Source: RGIG1681 sp045657465 (GTDB lineage Bacteria > Bacillota > Clostridia > Christensenellales > UBA1242). From it: a stretch of DNA of 64,000 nucleotides. Below the pieces are notes generated by a model. That model ran no database searches. It was not told the DNA's origin and was given only the letters and a program-made list of their open reading frames with translations. This document shows, one piece after another, positions 1 to 10,300 of this stretch. The number at the start of each line of letters is the position of its first letter. The first letter of the stretch is position 1. Where the stretch lies: assembly GCA_045657465.1 (NCBI GenBank), contig JAZOTD010000014.1, forward strand, positions 1-64,000, read 5' to 3'. The position numbers and the translations under genes are program-made.

Positions 1-1228
1 TTTCAATGATTTCTTTTTGATTTGGATTCATTGTCTTCTTAAGTTCTTTTGCAGTCTTACCCATTTTTTCAGCAAGTTCAGCAATTTTGTTGTCAATATC
101 AGTATCTTCAACTTTGATGCCTTCTTTTTTAACAATTTCAGCAAGAACAAGACTAGCTTTGATTTGCTTTTCTGTATCAGCTTTTCTTGAATCACGAAGT
201 TGTTCATCAGTCATGCCTGTGTATGCAAGATACATTTCATATGACATGCCTTGAGCTGCAAGACTTCTCTTCATTTCTTCAATTGCACGATTGATTTGGT
301 TTGTAACCATGCATTTTGGAACATCACAAGTTGCATTTTTAACAATTTCTTCAACAAGTTTGTCTTCAACTTCTCTGTTTGCAGCTGTTTCTTTTTCAGC
401 TTTGATTTTTTCTTTTGTATCTTTCTTGAGTTCATCAAGTGTGTTAAATTCACTTACATCACTCGCAAACTTATCATCAAGTGCTGGGATTTGTTTTTCA
501 CGAATAGCAAGAAGTTTAACAGCGAACACTGCTGGCTTGTCAGCAAGTTCTTTTGCGTGATATTCTTTTGGAAATGTTACATTAACATCTTTTTGTTCAT
601 CAATTGTCATGCCTGCAACTTGTTCTTCAAAACCTGCAATGAAAGAGTGTGAACCAAGTTCAAGTTCATAATCTTTTGCACTGCCACCTTCAAAAGCAAC
701 ACCATTCATTGAACCAACAAAGTCAATGTTTACAAGGTCGCCCATTTTTGCAGCTCTGTCTGTTACATCAACAAATCTAGCTTGTTTTTCTTGTAAGTCT
801 TTAAGTTTTGCTTCAACTTCTTTTTCAGAAACTGAAACTTTTGCTTTTTCAATTTCAATGCCTTCATACTTTCCAAGTTCAACTTCTGGCATCAATGTGA
901 TTGTTGCAACCCAAGACGCACCTTCTTTTCCAACGTTTTGAACAGAGATGTCTGGATAGTCAACAGCTTGAATATCTTTTTCTTTTTCAATCATTTCGAA
1001 GAAACTGTTGTCGCAAACTGCTGACAATGCATCTTCATAAAACAAGTATTCACCATAAGTTTTTTCTAAAACTTTTCTAGGAATTTTGCCTTGTCTAAAA
1101 CCATCAAGTTTATATTTTCCTTTATTTTTTTCATAAGCTTTTTGAAGTTCTGCTTCCCATTCGGTAGCATTAAGACTGAATTCTACAATAATTTTTCCGT
1201 CTTTCTTTTCACCAATTTTATATGTCAT
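1..1228 (-). CDS. tig: Trigger factor (ribosome-associated peptidyl-prolyl isomerase chaperone), 3' end outside window
   Basis: Ribosome-bound chaperone that meets nascent chains at the exit tunnel. The minus-strand frame opens at 1228 with MTYKIGEKKDGK and stays open to position 1, giving 409 codons, so only the last few dozen residues are missing. The N-terminal ribosome-binding domain carries the signature region around GFRQGKIPRKVL. The central FKBP-type domain follows (GDLVNIDFVGSMNGVAFEGG and SHSFIAGFEEQVAGM), then the helical chaperone domain. An AAGGAG site lies 8 bases before the ATG and decides the start. A TTGACA-N17-TAAAAT promoter lies just upstream. Family assignment is seen directly from conserved segments. 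Nothing unusual. Confidence 0.95.
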   Translation of the reverse strand, partial: MTYKIGEKKDGKIIVEFSLNATEWEAELQKAYEKNKGKYKLDGFRQGKIPRKVLEKTYGEYLFYEDALSAVCDNSFFEMIEKEKDIQAVDYPDISVQNVGKEGASWVATITLMPEVELGKYEGIEIEKAKVSVSEKEVEAKLKDLQEKQARFVDVTDRAAKMGDLVNIDFVGSMNGVAFEGGSAKDYELELGSHSFIAGFEEQVAGMTIDEQKDVNVTFPKEYHAKELADKPAVFAVKLLAIREKQIPALDDKFASDVSEFNTLDELKKDTKEKIKAEKETAANREVEDKLVEEIVKNATCDVPKCMVTNQINRAIEEMKRSLAAQGMSYEMYLAYTGMTDEQLRDSRKADTEKQIKASLVLAEIVKKEGIKVEDTDIDNKIAELAEKMGKTAKELKKTMNPNQKEIIE

Positions 1229-1260
1229 TATGTTTTCTCCTTAAAATAAGTAACATTATC

Positions 1261-1289
1261 ATTTTAAATAAAACCTAGTGCTTTGTCAA
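1261..1289 (-). promoter_or_regulatory. Sigma-A promoter of tig
   Basis: On the minus strand TTGACA (1284-1289) is followed after 17 bases by TAAAAT (1261-1266), about 33 bases before the trigger factor ATG. A near-consensus vegetative promoter. Confidence 0.7.
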
Positions 1290-1390
1290 GATTAAATGGC
1301 AATTATTAGGTGTTCTATTGTTTATCAACTACGCTTTAATCCTTTTTTTATCAAAGTTTGAAATTTGGTTCAAATTTTGCAATTTCAAAA

Positions 1391-1404
1391 TGTAAATGTT
1401 TACA
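1391..1404. promoter_or_regulatory. Cre-like palindrome (possible catabolite-control operator)
   Basis: TGTAAATGTTTACA has perfect 6-base arms and resembles CcpA cre sites of Bacillota, though the usual central CG is TG here. It lies in the 244-base gap between the metallophosphoesterase stop and the tig promoter. It could equally be a chance AT-rich palindrome. Apart from this and the tig promoter I see nothing in 1229-1472. Confidence 0.25.
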
Positions 1405-1472
1405 ATTTGCCAACTTGCTAAAACTTAAAATTTTGAGTATGCAAAGGCTGAAAGTTTATGGTTTGTAATATT

Positions 1473-2177
1473 TTACTGATTGAACCAAGTTGCATAATTG
1501 TTGGCTCTTGGGTAATCTTCTTGCAACATTTCATTTTGTAATTGTTTTACATTATAATCAATTTGTTTATGTTGTATATCAACACTTTTATTTTCAGTTT
1601 CAATTAAAACATAATTGCCAGGATATTTCATTCCCAAACTTCCACAACATACAAAAGTCTTATTATTGTTTTTAAATTTATTCGGTTTGTGATTATGTCC
1701 AAAAATGATATAATCTGCTTTTATATTATCAAACAACCTTGCAGTATTTTTTGTTGGACAATTTGGCTCATCGGGGTCGTCCATTACAAGTCTATCTGTT
1801 TCCCAAGCATAATGCGTGAAATAAAAATTTAATCCATTGTGTTTAACATAATATTCTTTTGGAATTGTTTTCAATTTGTTTTTTAACGAATTAAAAGTCT
1901 TGTTTCTCATATACTTTTGATGTTGTCTTTTATCTTCTTTAAAAAATAGATATTCTTCTTTTGGCAAACCATAAGCACAATAAGAATCATGATTACCCAA
2001 CAGAAACACATCGTTATTATTCATAATCATTTCTATACATTCATTTGGATACGGACACATGGCAACAGCATCACCAAGAAATATTCTCAAATCTGCAGTC
2101 CTGTAATCTTGTGTCTTTTGCAATTCTTCAAGAGCATATTTATTTCCATGAACATCACTATATACCAATATCTTCAT
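1473..2177 (-). CDS. Calcineurin-like metallophosphoesterase (YfcE/MJ0936-type)
   Basis: Predicted cytosolic, two-metal phosphoesterase of 234 residues. The five family motifs are all visible in order: SDVHGN at the N-terminus (Asp and His metal ligands), GDAV, GNHDS, THYA and GHNHKP. Length fits single-domain family members, which act on phosphodiesters or phosphorylated small molecules. Substrate cannot be read from sequence. An AGGAG site precedes the ATG. It appears monocistronic, separated from upstream genes by two hairpins. Molecular class is sure, physiological role unknown. Confidence 0.85.
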   Translation of the reverse strand: MKILVYSDVHGNKYALEELQKTQDYRTADLRIFLGDAVAMCPYPNECIEMIMNNNDVFLLGNHDSYCAYGLPKEEYLFFKEDKRQHQKYMRNKTFNSLKNKLKTIPKEYYVKHNGLNFYFTHYAWETDRLVMDDPDEPNCPTKNTARLFDNIKADYIIFGHNHKPNKFKNNNKTFVCCGSLGMKYPGNYVLIETENKSVDIQHKQIDYNVKQLQNEMLQEDYPRANNYATWFNQ

Positions 2178-2261
2178 TGTAAATCTCCTACATCAAAATT
2201 ATACCACATCGCTCACAAATTTGTATCTAGATTTTGCAAATTATTACCGTATTTCATAAGA

Positions 2262-2291
2262 TTAAAAAATCTCTATCAAATGATAGAGATT
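2262..2291 (-). terminator. Probable intrinsic terminator
   Basis: An 11-bp perfect stem (2268-2278 with 2281-2291, AATCTCTATCA arms) and a tiny loop is followed on the minus strand by TTTTAAT. It sits between the small membrane protein genes and the metallophosphoesterase and may back up the hairpin at 2364-2386. Confidence 0.5.
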
Positions 2292-2361
2292 AAAAATGGT
2301 AGTCCCAAGGCATCTAAAACTCAAAAATAGCCATGAATAAGCATGTGATTATTGTGCAAAG

Positions 2362-2386
2362 AAAAAAGACCAATTTTTGGTCTTTT
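2362..2386 (-). terminator. Intrinsic terminator of the small membrane protein pair
   Basis: Stem AAAAGACCAA (2364-2373) pairs with TTGGTCTTTT (2377-2386), and the minus strand continues into a T run. The stem overlaps the stop codon of the gene ending at 2385. Confidence 0.7.
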
Positions 2387-2705
2387 AATAAATAATAACA
2401 ATCACCAATGTAAAGATAAATGCAAGTGCACTCAAAACAAGTTTTGTTATCAAGAATGCTTTTTGCTTTTTGTTTAAATCTTCAACAACAAGTTCGTCGT
2501 TTTGCATGGTTTTTTTTATGTTGTAATAAAGTTTTAACGCATAAAACAATGTCATTATTGCAAATGAAGCAGCATACATAATCACAGCAACTTTAATAAC
2601 AACATAATCACCAACAAATTGAAAAATAAAAACCATAATTGTTGCAAGAATAATTGCAACAAAACTTGCAAGGTCAAGAGTTCTTAAAACTTCTTTTTTG
2701 TTCAT
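2385..2705 (-). CDS. Small integral membrane protein, unknown function
   Basis: 106 residues with three hydrophobic segments at about 10-33, 35-62 and 85-105, separated by short basic and acidic loops. A charged loop (about residues 63-83) holds ENDLNKKQK-like sequence and should face the cytoplasm. No recognisable domain. It follows another small membrane protein gene by 16 bases on the same strand, so the two are probably co-transcribed and end at the hairpin overlapping this stop codon. I do not recognise the family. Confidence 0.6.
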   Translation of the reverse strand: MNKKEVLRTLDLASFVAIILATIMVFIFQFVGDYVVIKVAVIMYAASFAIMTLFYALKLYYNIKKTMQNDELVVEDLNKKQKAFLITKLVLSALAFIFTLVIVIIY

Positions 2706-2721
2706 AAATCACCTGCCAAAA

Positions 2722-3051
2722 TTAAATCAAAATTATACTTGTGAAAATCATAACAACTGCAACAATCCAAATAACCAATCTTAAGATGCCACCGCGTCTA
2801 AATGCATGTTTTGTTGAAAGCACACACAATACAAGCCAGCCAACACAGTTTGCAATTTTTGTCATTGTATTAATGAAGTTTGCTGAAATTCCACATTTTG
2901 CCAAAATCATAGCGATAAAAAGTGCTAAACCACCAATAATAACCGCAACATATGACAAAATATTCATTAAATAACTTATGCCTCTGCTTTTCTTTGTCAC
3001 CGTAACAGTAGTTGCTCCATTTGATGATTGAGTTTTTCTTGTCTCTGTCAT
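2722..3051 (-). CDS. Small integral membrane protein, unknown function
   Basis: 109 residues. A polar Ser/Thr-rich N-terminus of about 25 residues is followed by hydrophobic segments near 27-50, 62-80 and 88-108. No catalytic or binding motif is visible. An AGGAG-type site precedes the ATG at 3051. Located 16 bases upstream of a second small membrane protein, suggesting a two-gene unit. Function unknown. Confidence 0.6.
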   Translation of the reverse strand: MTETRKTQSSNGATTVTVTKKSRGISYLMNILSYVAVIIGGLALFIAMILAKCGISANFINTMTKIANCVGWLVLCVLSTKHAFRRGGILRLVIWIVAVVMIFTSIILI

Positions 3052-3102
3052 AATATTCTCCTTTTTATATCAATTTTATTATAGATTTTGAAATCTTTAT
3101 TG

Positions 3103-4026
3103 TCAAACACTTGATGACACGAGTTTTGATAATGTTTTTTCAAAATAGTCTGGAAGTTTACATTCAAAACTCATACGTTTTCCAGTTGTTGGGTGCGTTA
3201 ATTCAAGCTTATACGCATGCAAAAGTTGTCCGTCAAGCTTAAACTTTTGATTTTTGACTCCATATGTTTTATCACCAACAATTGCGTGGCCTAAATGCTT
3301 AGAATGAACCCGAATTTGGTGTGTTCTACCCGTTTCAAGCACAAACTCAACCAAACAGTTGCCAGTGTATCGTTTAAGCACATTATAATGCGTTATTGCC
3401 CATTTACCCTGACTAGAAACCGCCATTTGTTTTCTATCGTTAGGGTTTCTTGCAATAAACGTTTCAACCGTGCCTTTGTCTTGTTTTAAATTGCCTTCTA
3501 AAAGTGCCAAATAATGTCTAAAACAAGAATGTTCAGCAATTTGGGCTGCCAGCGATGCATGTGCTTTGTCATTTTTTGCAACAACCAAAAGACCTGACGT
3601 ATCTTTGTCTATTCTATGCACAATTCCCGGCCTGATATCTCCCGAACCATTGCTTAAGTTTTCAAAGTAATATAAAAGTGCATTTACAAGCGTGTGATTA
3701 TATGCCCCTGGTGCTGGATGCACAACCATTCCCTGCGGTTTATTTATGATGGCAAAGTCATCGTCTTCATAAACAATATCAAGTGGAATGTTTTCAGCTT
3801 CTGCGTTTAGCTCAAGAACTTCTTTTGAGAACGAAATTTTAACAATATCTCCATTCTTAACTAAAAATCCAGCCTTTTGAACCTTTCCATTTACAAGCAC
3901 TTTTTGTGCGTCTATTTGAAGTTTTATTTGCGACCTTGTCCAACCAGTTTCACCAGACAAAAAAACATCTAGTCTAATTTTTTCATCAAGGTCTTGAACT
4001 TCAAGTTCTTCATTTAACTCAATCAT
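3103..4026 (-). CDS. rluD: RluD-family 23S rRNA pseudouridine synthase
   Basis: Isomerises uridines to pseudouridine in 23S rRNA. The start chosen is the ATG at 4026 (MIELNEEL), preceded by GGGAG at proper distance. It gives 307 residues, the usual length, although the frame stays open 36 codons further into lspA. An S4 RNA-binding domain occupies about residues 17-60. The catalytic motif HRIDKDTSGLLV with the active-site Asp lies near residue 140, and the TGRTHQIRVH motif follows. The start overlaps the end of lspA by 8 bases (ATGATTGA), the classic lspA-rluD translationally coupled pair. Confidence 0.93.
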   Translation of the reverse strand: MIELNEELEVQDLDEKIRLDVFLSGETGWTRSQIKLQIDAQKVLVNGKVQKAGFLVKNGDIVKISFSKEVLELNAEAENIPLDIVYEDDDFAIINKPQGMVVHPAPGAYNHTLVNALLYYFENLSNGSGDIRPGIVHRIDKDTSGLLVVAKNDKAHASLAAQIAEHSCFRHYLALLEGNLKQDKGTVETFIARNPNDRKQMAVSSQGKWAITHYNVLKRYTGNCLVEFVLETGRTHQIRVHSKHLGHAIVGDKTYGVKNQKFKLDGQLLHAYKLELTHPTTGKRMSFECKLPDYFEKTLSKLVSSSV

Positions 4027-4525
4027 TAGACTTGTCTCCCAAATTGTTAGTTTCTTGTGAAACACTTGTTTCCTCTTCTTTATTATCTTTCTTAAACAAA
4101 GACAACAACAAATATACGCAAAATGCAATAGCACTTAAGCTAATTGCCATGTCAGCAACATTAAATATTGCAAAGTTTAAAAATTTCAAAGAAATAAAAT
4201 CACGCACACCACCAAAGAAAATTCTATCAATCAAATTTCCAACGGTTCCACCTAAAATAAACCCAAAAACAATCTTTTCAAATTTAGAAGTAAAATATTT
4301 TTTTGAACAAATAAGCCAAATTAAGGCAATAGATGCCAAACTTGAAATAATTATAAAAATATAACTCTTCCCTTCAAACATAGAAAAAGCAACACCCGTG
4401 TTTAGAGTGCTTTCAAACCAAAGCAAATTTCCAACAATCGACTTTGCTGTGGTGCCGTAAATCAAGAACTTAGTCAGTTGATCAACACCAATCACAAGCC
4501 CTGCTATAACAAGTGAAATTATCAT
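4019..4525 (-). CDS. lspA: Lipoprotein signal peptidase (signal peptidase II)
   Basis: Membrane aspartyl protease that cleaves signal peptides from prolipoproteins. 168 residues with four transmembrane helices. Conserved family blocks are visible: NTGVAFSMF (42-50), GNLIDR (96-101), VRDF with Asp109 and FNVAD with Asp125. The last two Asp residues correspond to the catalytic dyad of the family. A charged 25-residue tail follows the last helix. Overlaps rluD by 8 bases. A substrate is present in the window, the LTAC lipoprotein encoded at 53050-54540. Confidence 0.95.
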   Translation of the reverse strand: MIISLVIAGLVIGVDQLTKFLIYGTTAKSIVGNLLWFESTLNTGVAFSMFEGKSYIFIIISSLASIALIWLICSKKYFTSKFEKIVFGFILGGTVGNLIDRIFFGGVRDFISLKFLNFAIFNVADMAISLSAIAFCVYLLLSLFKKDNKEEETSVSQETNNLGDKSND

Positions 4526-4545
4526 ATTTAAAGTTTAACACAATG

Positions 4546-4580
4546 CAAAAAAAAAGACAAGGTTGAAACTTGTCTTTTTT
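4546..4580. terminator. Bidirectional intrinsic terminator at the end of the T4SS operon
   Basis: Stem AAAAAGACAAG (4551-4561) with CTTGTCTTTTT (4569-4579) and a 7-base loop, flanked by A and T runs on both sides. It lies between the stop of the last VirB6-like gene (4618) and the start of lspA (4525), so the T4SS operon should end here. Confidence 0.8.
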
Positions 4581-4617
4581 TATTTTATTTAAGATTAGAA
4601 AATTTCGTTCATTTAGG

Positions 4618-7341
4618 TTACTTACTTTTTTCTTCTTTCTTTGCTTTCTTTTCTTCTTTCTCTGCTTTTTTCTCTGCTTTTTTCTCATCTAAGAATTGTT
4701 TTGCACCATAGCCTGCGGCTGAAGCGACGCCATCTTGAGCCTTAGTTACACCACCCATAGCCTGCGCAATTTGTGCAGCATCTGCACCCTTTGCAAGGAG
4801 ATCTTTCAAATTGCCCATAGCTTCACCCTGTTTGCCTTTAGCCTCCTGCATTTTTGCCTTTTGGCGTGCTCGCATTTGCAAACCTTCACCAGGGCCGGTA
4901 ACTTCGTCTTTTGTTGGAGTAACAAAGTCCATAACTTCTTTTGGAACTTTTGTAACCGCAGTAACAATAGCCTTTCCAGAAAGCAATGCCATTTGTTTTG
5001 TAACCTTAATCATTTCAGCACCCGCGTTCGAATCATAGATTGTTCCTGTCATTTTAGGGTTAACAATTTTTTGAATTGTGCTGATAATACTATCATCTTG
5101 TGATTTTTTACCTTTATTATCATCAGGACCAGTCAGCAGGCTAAACAACACAATTTCTGCAACGAGTGCCAATAATGTGTTAAACAGTCTAGCCTTTGTA
5201 TCAACTGAAATCAAGTTTCCACCAACTATCATTGCAACTCTTGAAGCTGCAACGTTTTGAACAATATTTTCAGGCCTAATAAATTGAATAGATTCAATTA
5301 CTGGGAACAGCAATATAACAAAGTTGATACCCAAAATCAAACCATAAGTCAAGAACACTTTGTCAATGTATTTTTCCATCCATCTTGAATATCTCTCCCC
5401 ATTATCAAGTGGCATGGTCGCACACCCGACCGGATATGTTAATAACAACAAGAACAGTTCATAACTTCGTCTTATCAAAGCAAATACGCTGACAATGCAG
5501 CATTTCAAAAGTGTCGCTGCTGCAAATAACAATATAAACAAGTTGATTTTGCCTGGAATAAATAAGTTGCTCAAATTCAAACCATACATATTTCCTGACA
5601 GTGCTGATGTTATAGCATCTGTATAAAGATAACCAATATGAAGTTTAGCATTGTTTAGTCTGTTAACTTGTTTTGTAACTTTGACATACAAGATATCAAC
5701 AGCATCTTGATTAACTGTAAGTCGTGGCAATAACGACAATGGATTAAACAATGCCTTAATAAATTTCATAAATCCGCCATCTGAACTATCTTGGGCCATG
5801 TCAAATTTTGCAACCTTTCCATCTTCACCAACATAATTGATTTCTAAGGTATCTCTATAAAATTGAACTTCAGTTTTATCCTTCGAAAGTCTGATTGCTG
5901 TTGGATATTGCACGGACATAACATCATCAAAAATTCCCTTTGCAACAACCATTTGATTTCGTCTTATGTAATCTGATTTAAATGAACCCGAATGATTTGC
6001 AGCATAGCCAATTGTAAATGGAACTAAATATGTGTAATTCATACCACCAATATCAATAGTTCGTTCACCTGACATTAAGAATACCGCACCATCAATTTCA
6101 TCATAAGTGTTTTTGACATGATTATATTGAATCTGTTGTTCACCAGCAAATGAACCATCTTCTAACACTTTGTTGTATCTGCTTGTAAATCTAACAACTT
6201 GATAGTTTTTAGACTTAAACACATCAAACATTGTTTCATCTGTGTCTGGAATTATTGGCGATGTCAAATTGTTGCTTCGATAAAATTCAATGCCATAAAG
6301 CCCAACCAAATCGTTAAATAAACTTTCACCATAACCGCTTGGCAACTGAGTGTAACTTTCAAGAACTTGCTCTAGCGTTTTCATATAGAGCATGCTCGAA
6401 TTTTCAATTGCATATTGAATAACATCAGCCATTACATAATATTCTTCAATATATGTTCGAATTCGTTTATATTTTGCAAGCGGGTCTGACGCAGCAACAC
6501 CAATCTTGCTGTCGCAAACCGAATGATACGTTTCAAGCTCGTTTTCATCTTCAACCCTAAGGTCATAGAACTTGTCAAATTCTTGATCCTGAATATCAGT
6601 GTATTCTTTGTAAATGACTGAGTTTTCAACATACCTGTCATATGACTCATCCATCTTTTTTTCACCACTTAAATAGAGGTCAAAAATTTCTTCGTCTGTC
6701 GTAAAGTCATAGGTTATAGGGATTCTCTTGCCATTCGACGCATAGACTCGATAAATATTGGCCTGGGCTGCCGATGTTGCAAAAATTCTGGTGCCGATAC
6801 TAGATGAGTTTGATGGGTTTGTTGCGGCATACAATGATTTTAACAACACGTTTGTGGCACCTATTCCAATAATGCCAATAATTGGAGTCAAAAACAACAA
6901 AAGGATTGACTTTAAAAAACCTTTCATGATTTCGCCAACTTTTGCAGGTTCATCAGAGTTTAATGAAGCAAATTGCGATTTTATAATCGCAATGATTGAA
7001 AATATAATCAATATAATAATTGCAATTCCAATCAAATTTCGAATGATTGTTGTGACAAGCTCACTGTTTGAAATGAGCATGTTAAACACCATGTCAGCAT
7101 CTTCAGAAAACATCGCTCCCAAAGATGTCGTATCTGAATTTAATCCCGCCAATTGCTGAACATATATGAATATAAGGTCCGTGAAATACATCATCCACTT
7201 AATTGCGAAATAAAATATTTCCATAAGTGCCGACCATAAAGACAGCACCCATCTGCCTATATAATCAAAAAATCCAGCAGCAAGAAATGCAGATGGCTTT
7301 GCAACCAATGCAGTTAATGCTGATATTATGTTAAAAGCCAT
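4618..7341 (-). CDS. VirB6-like T4SS membrane channel protein, short paralogue (907 aa)
   Basis: Third and smallest of three VirB6-like paralogues, predicted to form part of the inner-membrane channel. N-terminal membrane block: segments near 30-60, 88-115 and 140-170, with a Lys-bearing loop between the last two. A predicted extracellular region (about 190-595) opens with YRVYASNGKRIP (near 195-208) and contains MVVAKGIFDD followed by YPTAI (near 463-482). The second membrane block (about 598-738) holds a Pro-containing segment (LLTYPVGCATMPLD) and RWMEKYIDK. The tail is soluble and very Lys/Glu-rich at the end (EKKAEKKAEKEEKKAK). The same core order occurs in both giant paralogues. A GGGGGAAA site precedes the ATG. 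The gene starts 19 bases after the 4,092-residue gene. Family call rests on topology, context and core motifs, not on a profile search. Confidence 0.75.
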   Translation of the reverse strand: MAFNIISALTALVAKPSAFLAAGFFDYIGRWVLSLWSALMEIFYFAIKWMMYFTDLIFIYVQQLAGLNSDTTSLGAMFSEDADMVFNMLISNSELVTTIIRNLIGIAIIILIIFSIIAIIKSQFASLNSDEPAKVGEIMKGFLKSILLLFLTPIIGIIGIGATNVLLKSLYAATNPSNSSSIGTRIFATSAAQANIYRVYASNGKRIPITYDFTTDEEIFDLYLSGEKKMDESYDRYVENSVIYKEYTDIQDQEFDKFYDLRVEDENELETYHSVCDSKIGVAASDPLAKYKRIRTYIEEYYVMADVIQYAIENSSMLYMKTLEQVLESYTQLPSGYGESLFNDLVGLYGIEFYRSNNLTSPIIPDTDETMFDVFKSKNYQVVRFTSRYNKVLEDGSFAGEQQIQYNHVKNTYDEIDGAVFLMSGERTIDIGGMNYTYLVPFTIGYAANHSGSFKSDYIRRNQMVVAKGIFDDVMSVQYPTAIRLSKDKTEVQFYRDTLEINYVGEDGKVAKFDMAQDSSDGGFMKFIKALFNPLSLLPRLTVNQDAVDILYVKVTKQVNRLNNAKLHIGYLYTDAITSALSGNMYGLNLSNLFIPGKINLFILLFAAATLLKCCIVSVFALIRRSYELFLLLLTYPVGCATMPLDNGERYSRWMEKYIDKVFLTYGLILGINFVILLFPVIESIQFIRPENIVQNVAASRVAMIVGGNLISVDTKARLFNTLLALVAEIVLFSLLTGPDDNKGKKSQDDSIISTIQKIVNPKMTGTIYDSNAGAEMIKVTKQMALLSGKAIVTAVTKVPKEVMDFVTPTKDEVTGPGEGLQMRARQKAKMQEAKGKQGEAMGNLKDLLAKGADAAQIAQAMGGVTKAQDGVASAAGYGAKQFLDEKKAEKKAEKEEKKAKKEEKSK

Positions 7342-7360
7342 CTGACTTTCCCCCTATGTG

Positions 7361-10300
7361 TTATTTTTTCTTTTTCTTCTTTTTATTTGGATTTAATTCT
7401 TCAAGTTTCTTTTTATTTTTTTCTGTGCTAAAACCAGCTCTTGCTATACCCCAATTAGATTTAACAATTCCATTTTCATCTTTATTGTTTGGATCTAACA
7501 TTCTTTCAGTGTGCAAATTCTTAAAGTAAGCACCAGAAGTTAATTGTTGTAAAGTTGATGGTGGCAAGTTAGAGAATTCTTTGCCATCCCCACCCATGAA
7601 TGTCTTGCTAAATTTATTTGCAGAATCAATTTTATTCTGTCTTTCTTTTTGTCTGTTTGCGGCCTGTTTTGCAACATAATCTTTTTCAAACTTTTTAGCC
7701 GTTGCCTCGTCAACACCAGCCGCAATTGCTTGTTTACGAATATTTTTAGCATCGGACTTATCTTTCATCTTTTTGCCTATTTCTATAGCACTTCCAATCA
7801 TCGCAGACCCAGGAATAAACGTTTTTAGTTGCTCAGCAACATAATTCTTCAGGTCACCAATTACTTCACCAGACTTGACTGATTCAACCATCTTTTTAAC
7901 AGCTTTAGCTTTTGCATAAGCTTCAGTTGCCATTGTTTTAATTTGAGTCATTGGTTCAGCGCCACCAATAGCAGATGCAAATGGATTTGCATTAGCTTCC
8001 ATAGTTAGAAGTTCAGTAAACAATGAAGCTGAACCCTTCACAAATGACGCTGCTGCAATCACCCACATTGCTCTAAGCACAGCATCTAAGAGTCCTTTAG
8101 ATAGGAATCCTAAGCCACCAAGTGCTCTAATCTTTTCAAATGAATAATCTGAAATAAAGTCCATGCTAAGTGTAACTTTTATTAATATGTAATAGGCGTT
8201 AAACGCGACAATGTATCCAAATGCACTCAGCAGTGCTTTGGTCATCATCTGCTTCCACGTATCAAACGATTTGCTCATGATACCTTTTGAGTCACCAGTT
8301 GGATTAAGTTGCTTTGTTGCAATAATAACTGGACTAATAAATGACAATAGCAAGATATCAAGAACTCTTCGCACAATTGACGCAGATGCGTTAAACAAGA
8401 TTGGCAACATTGTTGATATACCAATCAAAAGCAACATATACGTTTGACCACCAAATGTGTAATAATATTGGAACGAATCAAGAATGTTAAGTGCACCATA
8501 GTCATCAGACTTAATTGAGCCATATCTTATACTTTCTTGTGCAAATGCCGCATCCAAATTTGATTCAAGTGTGGTTCGCATATCGCTGCCACTTGAGAAC
8601 ATCATTGCACGGTTTGCACCATGTGTAACACGCTTAAATGCAGTAGCTTGAACATATTTTGTGTAGCCAAGTGTTGTTACTTCAGAGAGTGCCGAGGTTG
8701 CGCCCACGGCTTCATCATTTAATTCTGAAAGCATGACAATGTTGGTTCTATAATAATAAACCTCGCCATCAATTGTTCGAATTGCAGTTGGAAGCCCGTC
8801 ATTGGTGATTATACCTTTAGCAATAATTGGATAAGCCGTTAGTTCTTCAGGGCTATTATTACCTTCGGTTACAATCGCAGCATCATTGTTGTATGCCGCG
8901 GTTTGAATATCAATGCTATATTTTGTTACATATCTGCCATATAAAGTGTCTGCCACTTCATGAGCATATCTTGAAACATTCTTTCCTCGAGCCATTATTG
9001 GAACATATTTTCCACTAACTTCATCCATTGTGCAAAGCACGAACACATCGCCCATTGCTTCATCATAGAATCCGTTTCTGTCATACAAATTGTCATACTC
9101 AAGATTTACTAATTCTTCAATAGGTCTATTTTCAAGACCTGCAAGTTTAAGCACAAGATTTCTAGTAGATTTTCCAATGCCAAACTCTGCATAAAGTTTG
9201 GTTGAACCATCAGCTAGCAGCAACATTCCATCAGTTTCATCAACATCTGAAGACATTTCACTGGTTGTAAGTTGTGTTGAAATGTATTCAGTATGTGTCA
9301 CTGAAGGCAAATCACCAATCGCCTTATAATAATCAAACTCGCAAGTTATTAAATTGAACAAAGCAATATATCTATTTGAGTTTTCAGCAGCAGTTTCTGA
9401 TGGATTTTGTTGATAATCAACAATTTTTTCCATCAATAAATGCTTAAATTCAATGATTGTTATGTCATCTAAAACAATTGGATTTTCTGCAACTGTTTCT
9501 TCTTGTTCTTCGCTCACAAGCAAGTATGAAATTACATTCTTGAATGCCATATGAATGCGCTGACTAGGTTCTGTAGTGTTTCCTGTTGGATTATAATATC
9601 CAGATGTATAATCATCTGTTTGAATATAATACAAATAATCAAGAACCGCTTTTTCAAAGAACTCTGCCCATTCATCATTTGTTCCAAATGTAATCGTGTC
9701 ATCTCCATCTAAATATCGTGCGAGTTGTTGAACGCTTAGTGGAACATTTGCTCTAAATGCATCTTCATTAACAGGATCTCTCAAACTTGATTTTGTGTCA
9801 CCAAAGATCAAACTTACAAATGTGTCTGGAGTGATTGCTTCTTCTTCAATTAAATATCTTAATATCAAATATTCTGGGGTTGTTTTCATCAACTCATCAG
9901 AGCCATTGTTAGAAACTTCACCATAAATATAAGAATCAAGTTTAACAGCATCATTTTTATTGGCTGCAACGTCAACAAGGTTTGATGTGTAATAAAGTTT
10001 TGATGTGTAGTTTGCAATTTGTCCTGCAAATTCACGAAGTTGTTTCCAGCAGTTAAGTTTCGTTTGAACATGACCTGTATCTGGATTGTAAACTTTTGAT
10101 GCTTGAACAATTCCCTTATAATCTGCACTTGTATAATATGGTTCAATGCCAAATTCTAAAAGATATGCACCACCAAACACATATTCAGCAAGTCTAAGTG
10201 CTGACACATCAGATGTAAATGTGTATGTCTTTCCATCTACTGTAAAGTCATATCCAGATGGAACATAGTTTTGACCATATTCGCTAAGCGCAAATGTGAT

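Noticed and set aside
251..652. Plus-strand Phe/Cys-rich open frame
   Set aside because: It is the shadow of the trigger factor gene. It has no ribosome site and an implausible composition.
2292..2340. tRNA-like fragment near TGGTAGTCCCAAGG
   Set aside because: No cloverleaf could be drawn and no anticodon stem is present.
4482..4688. Minus-strand Lys/Arg-rich frame of 68 codons
   Set aside because: It is a shifted reading of the Lys-rich 3' end of the 907-residue gene that runs through the terminator and into lspA.
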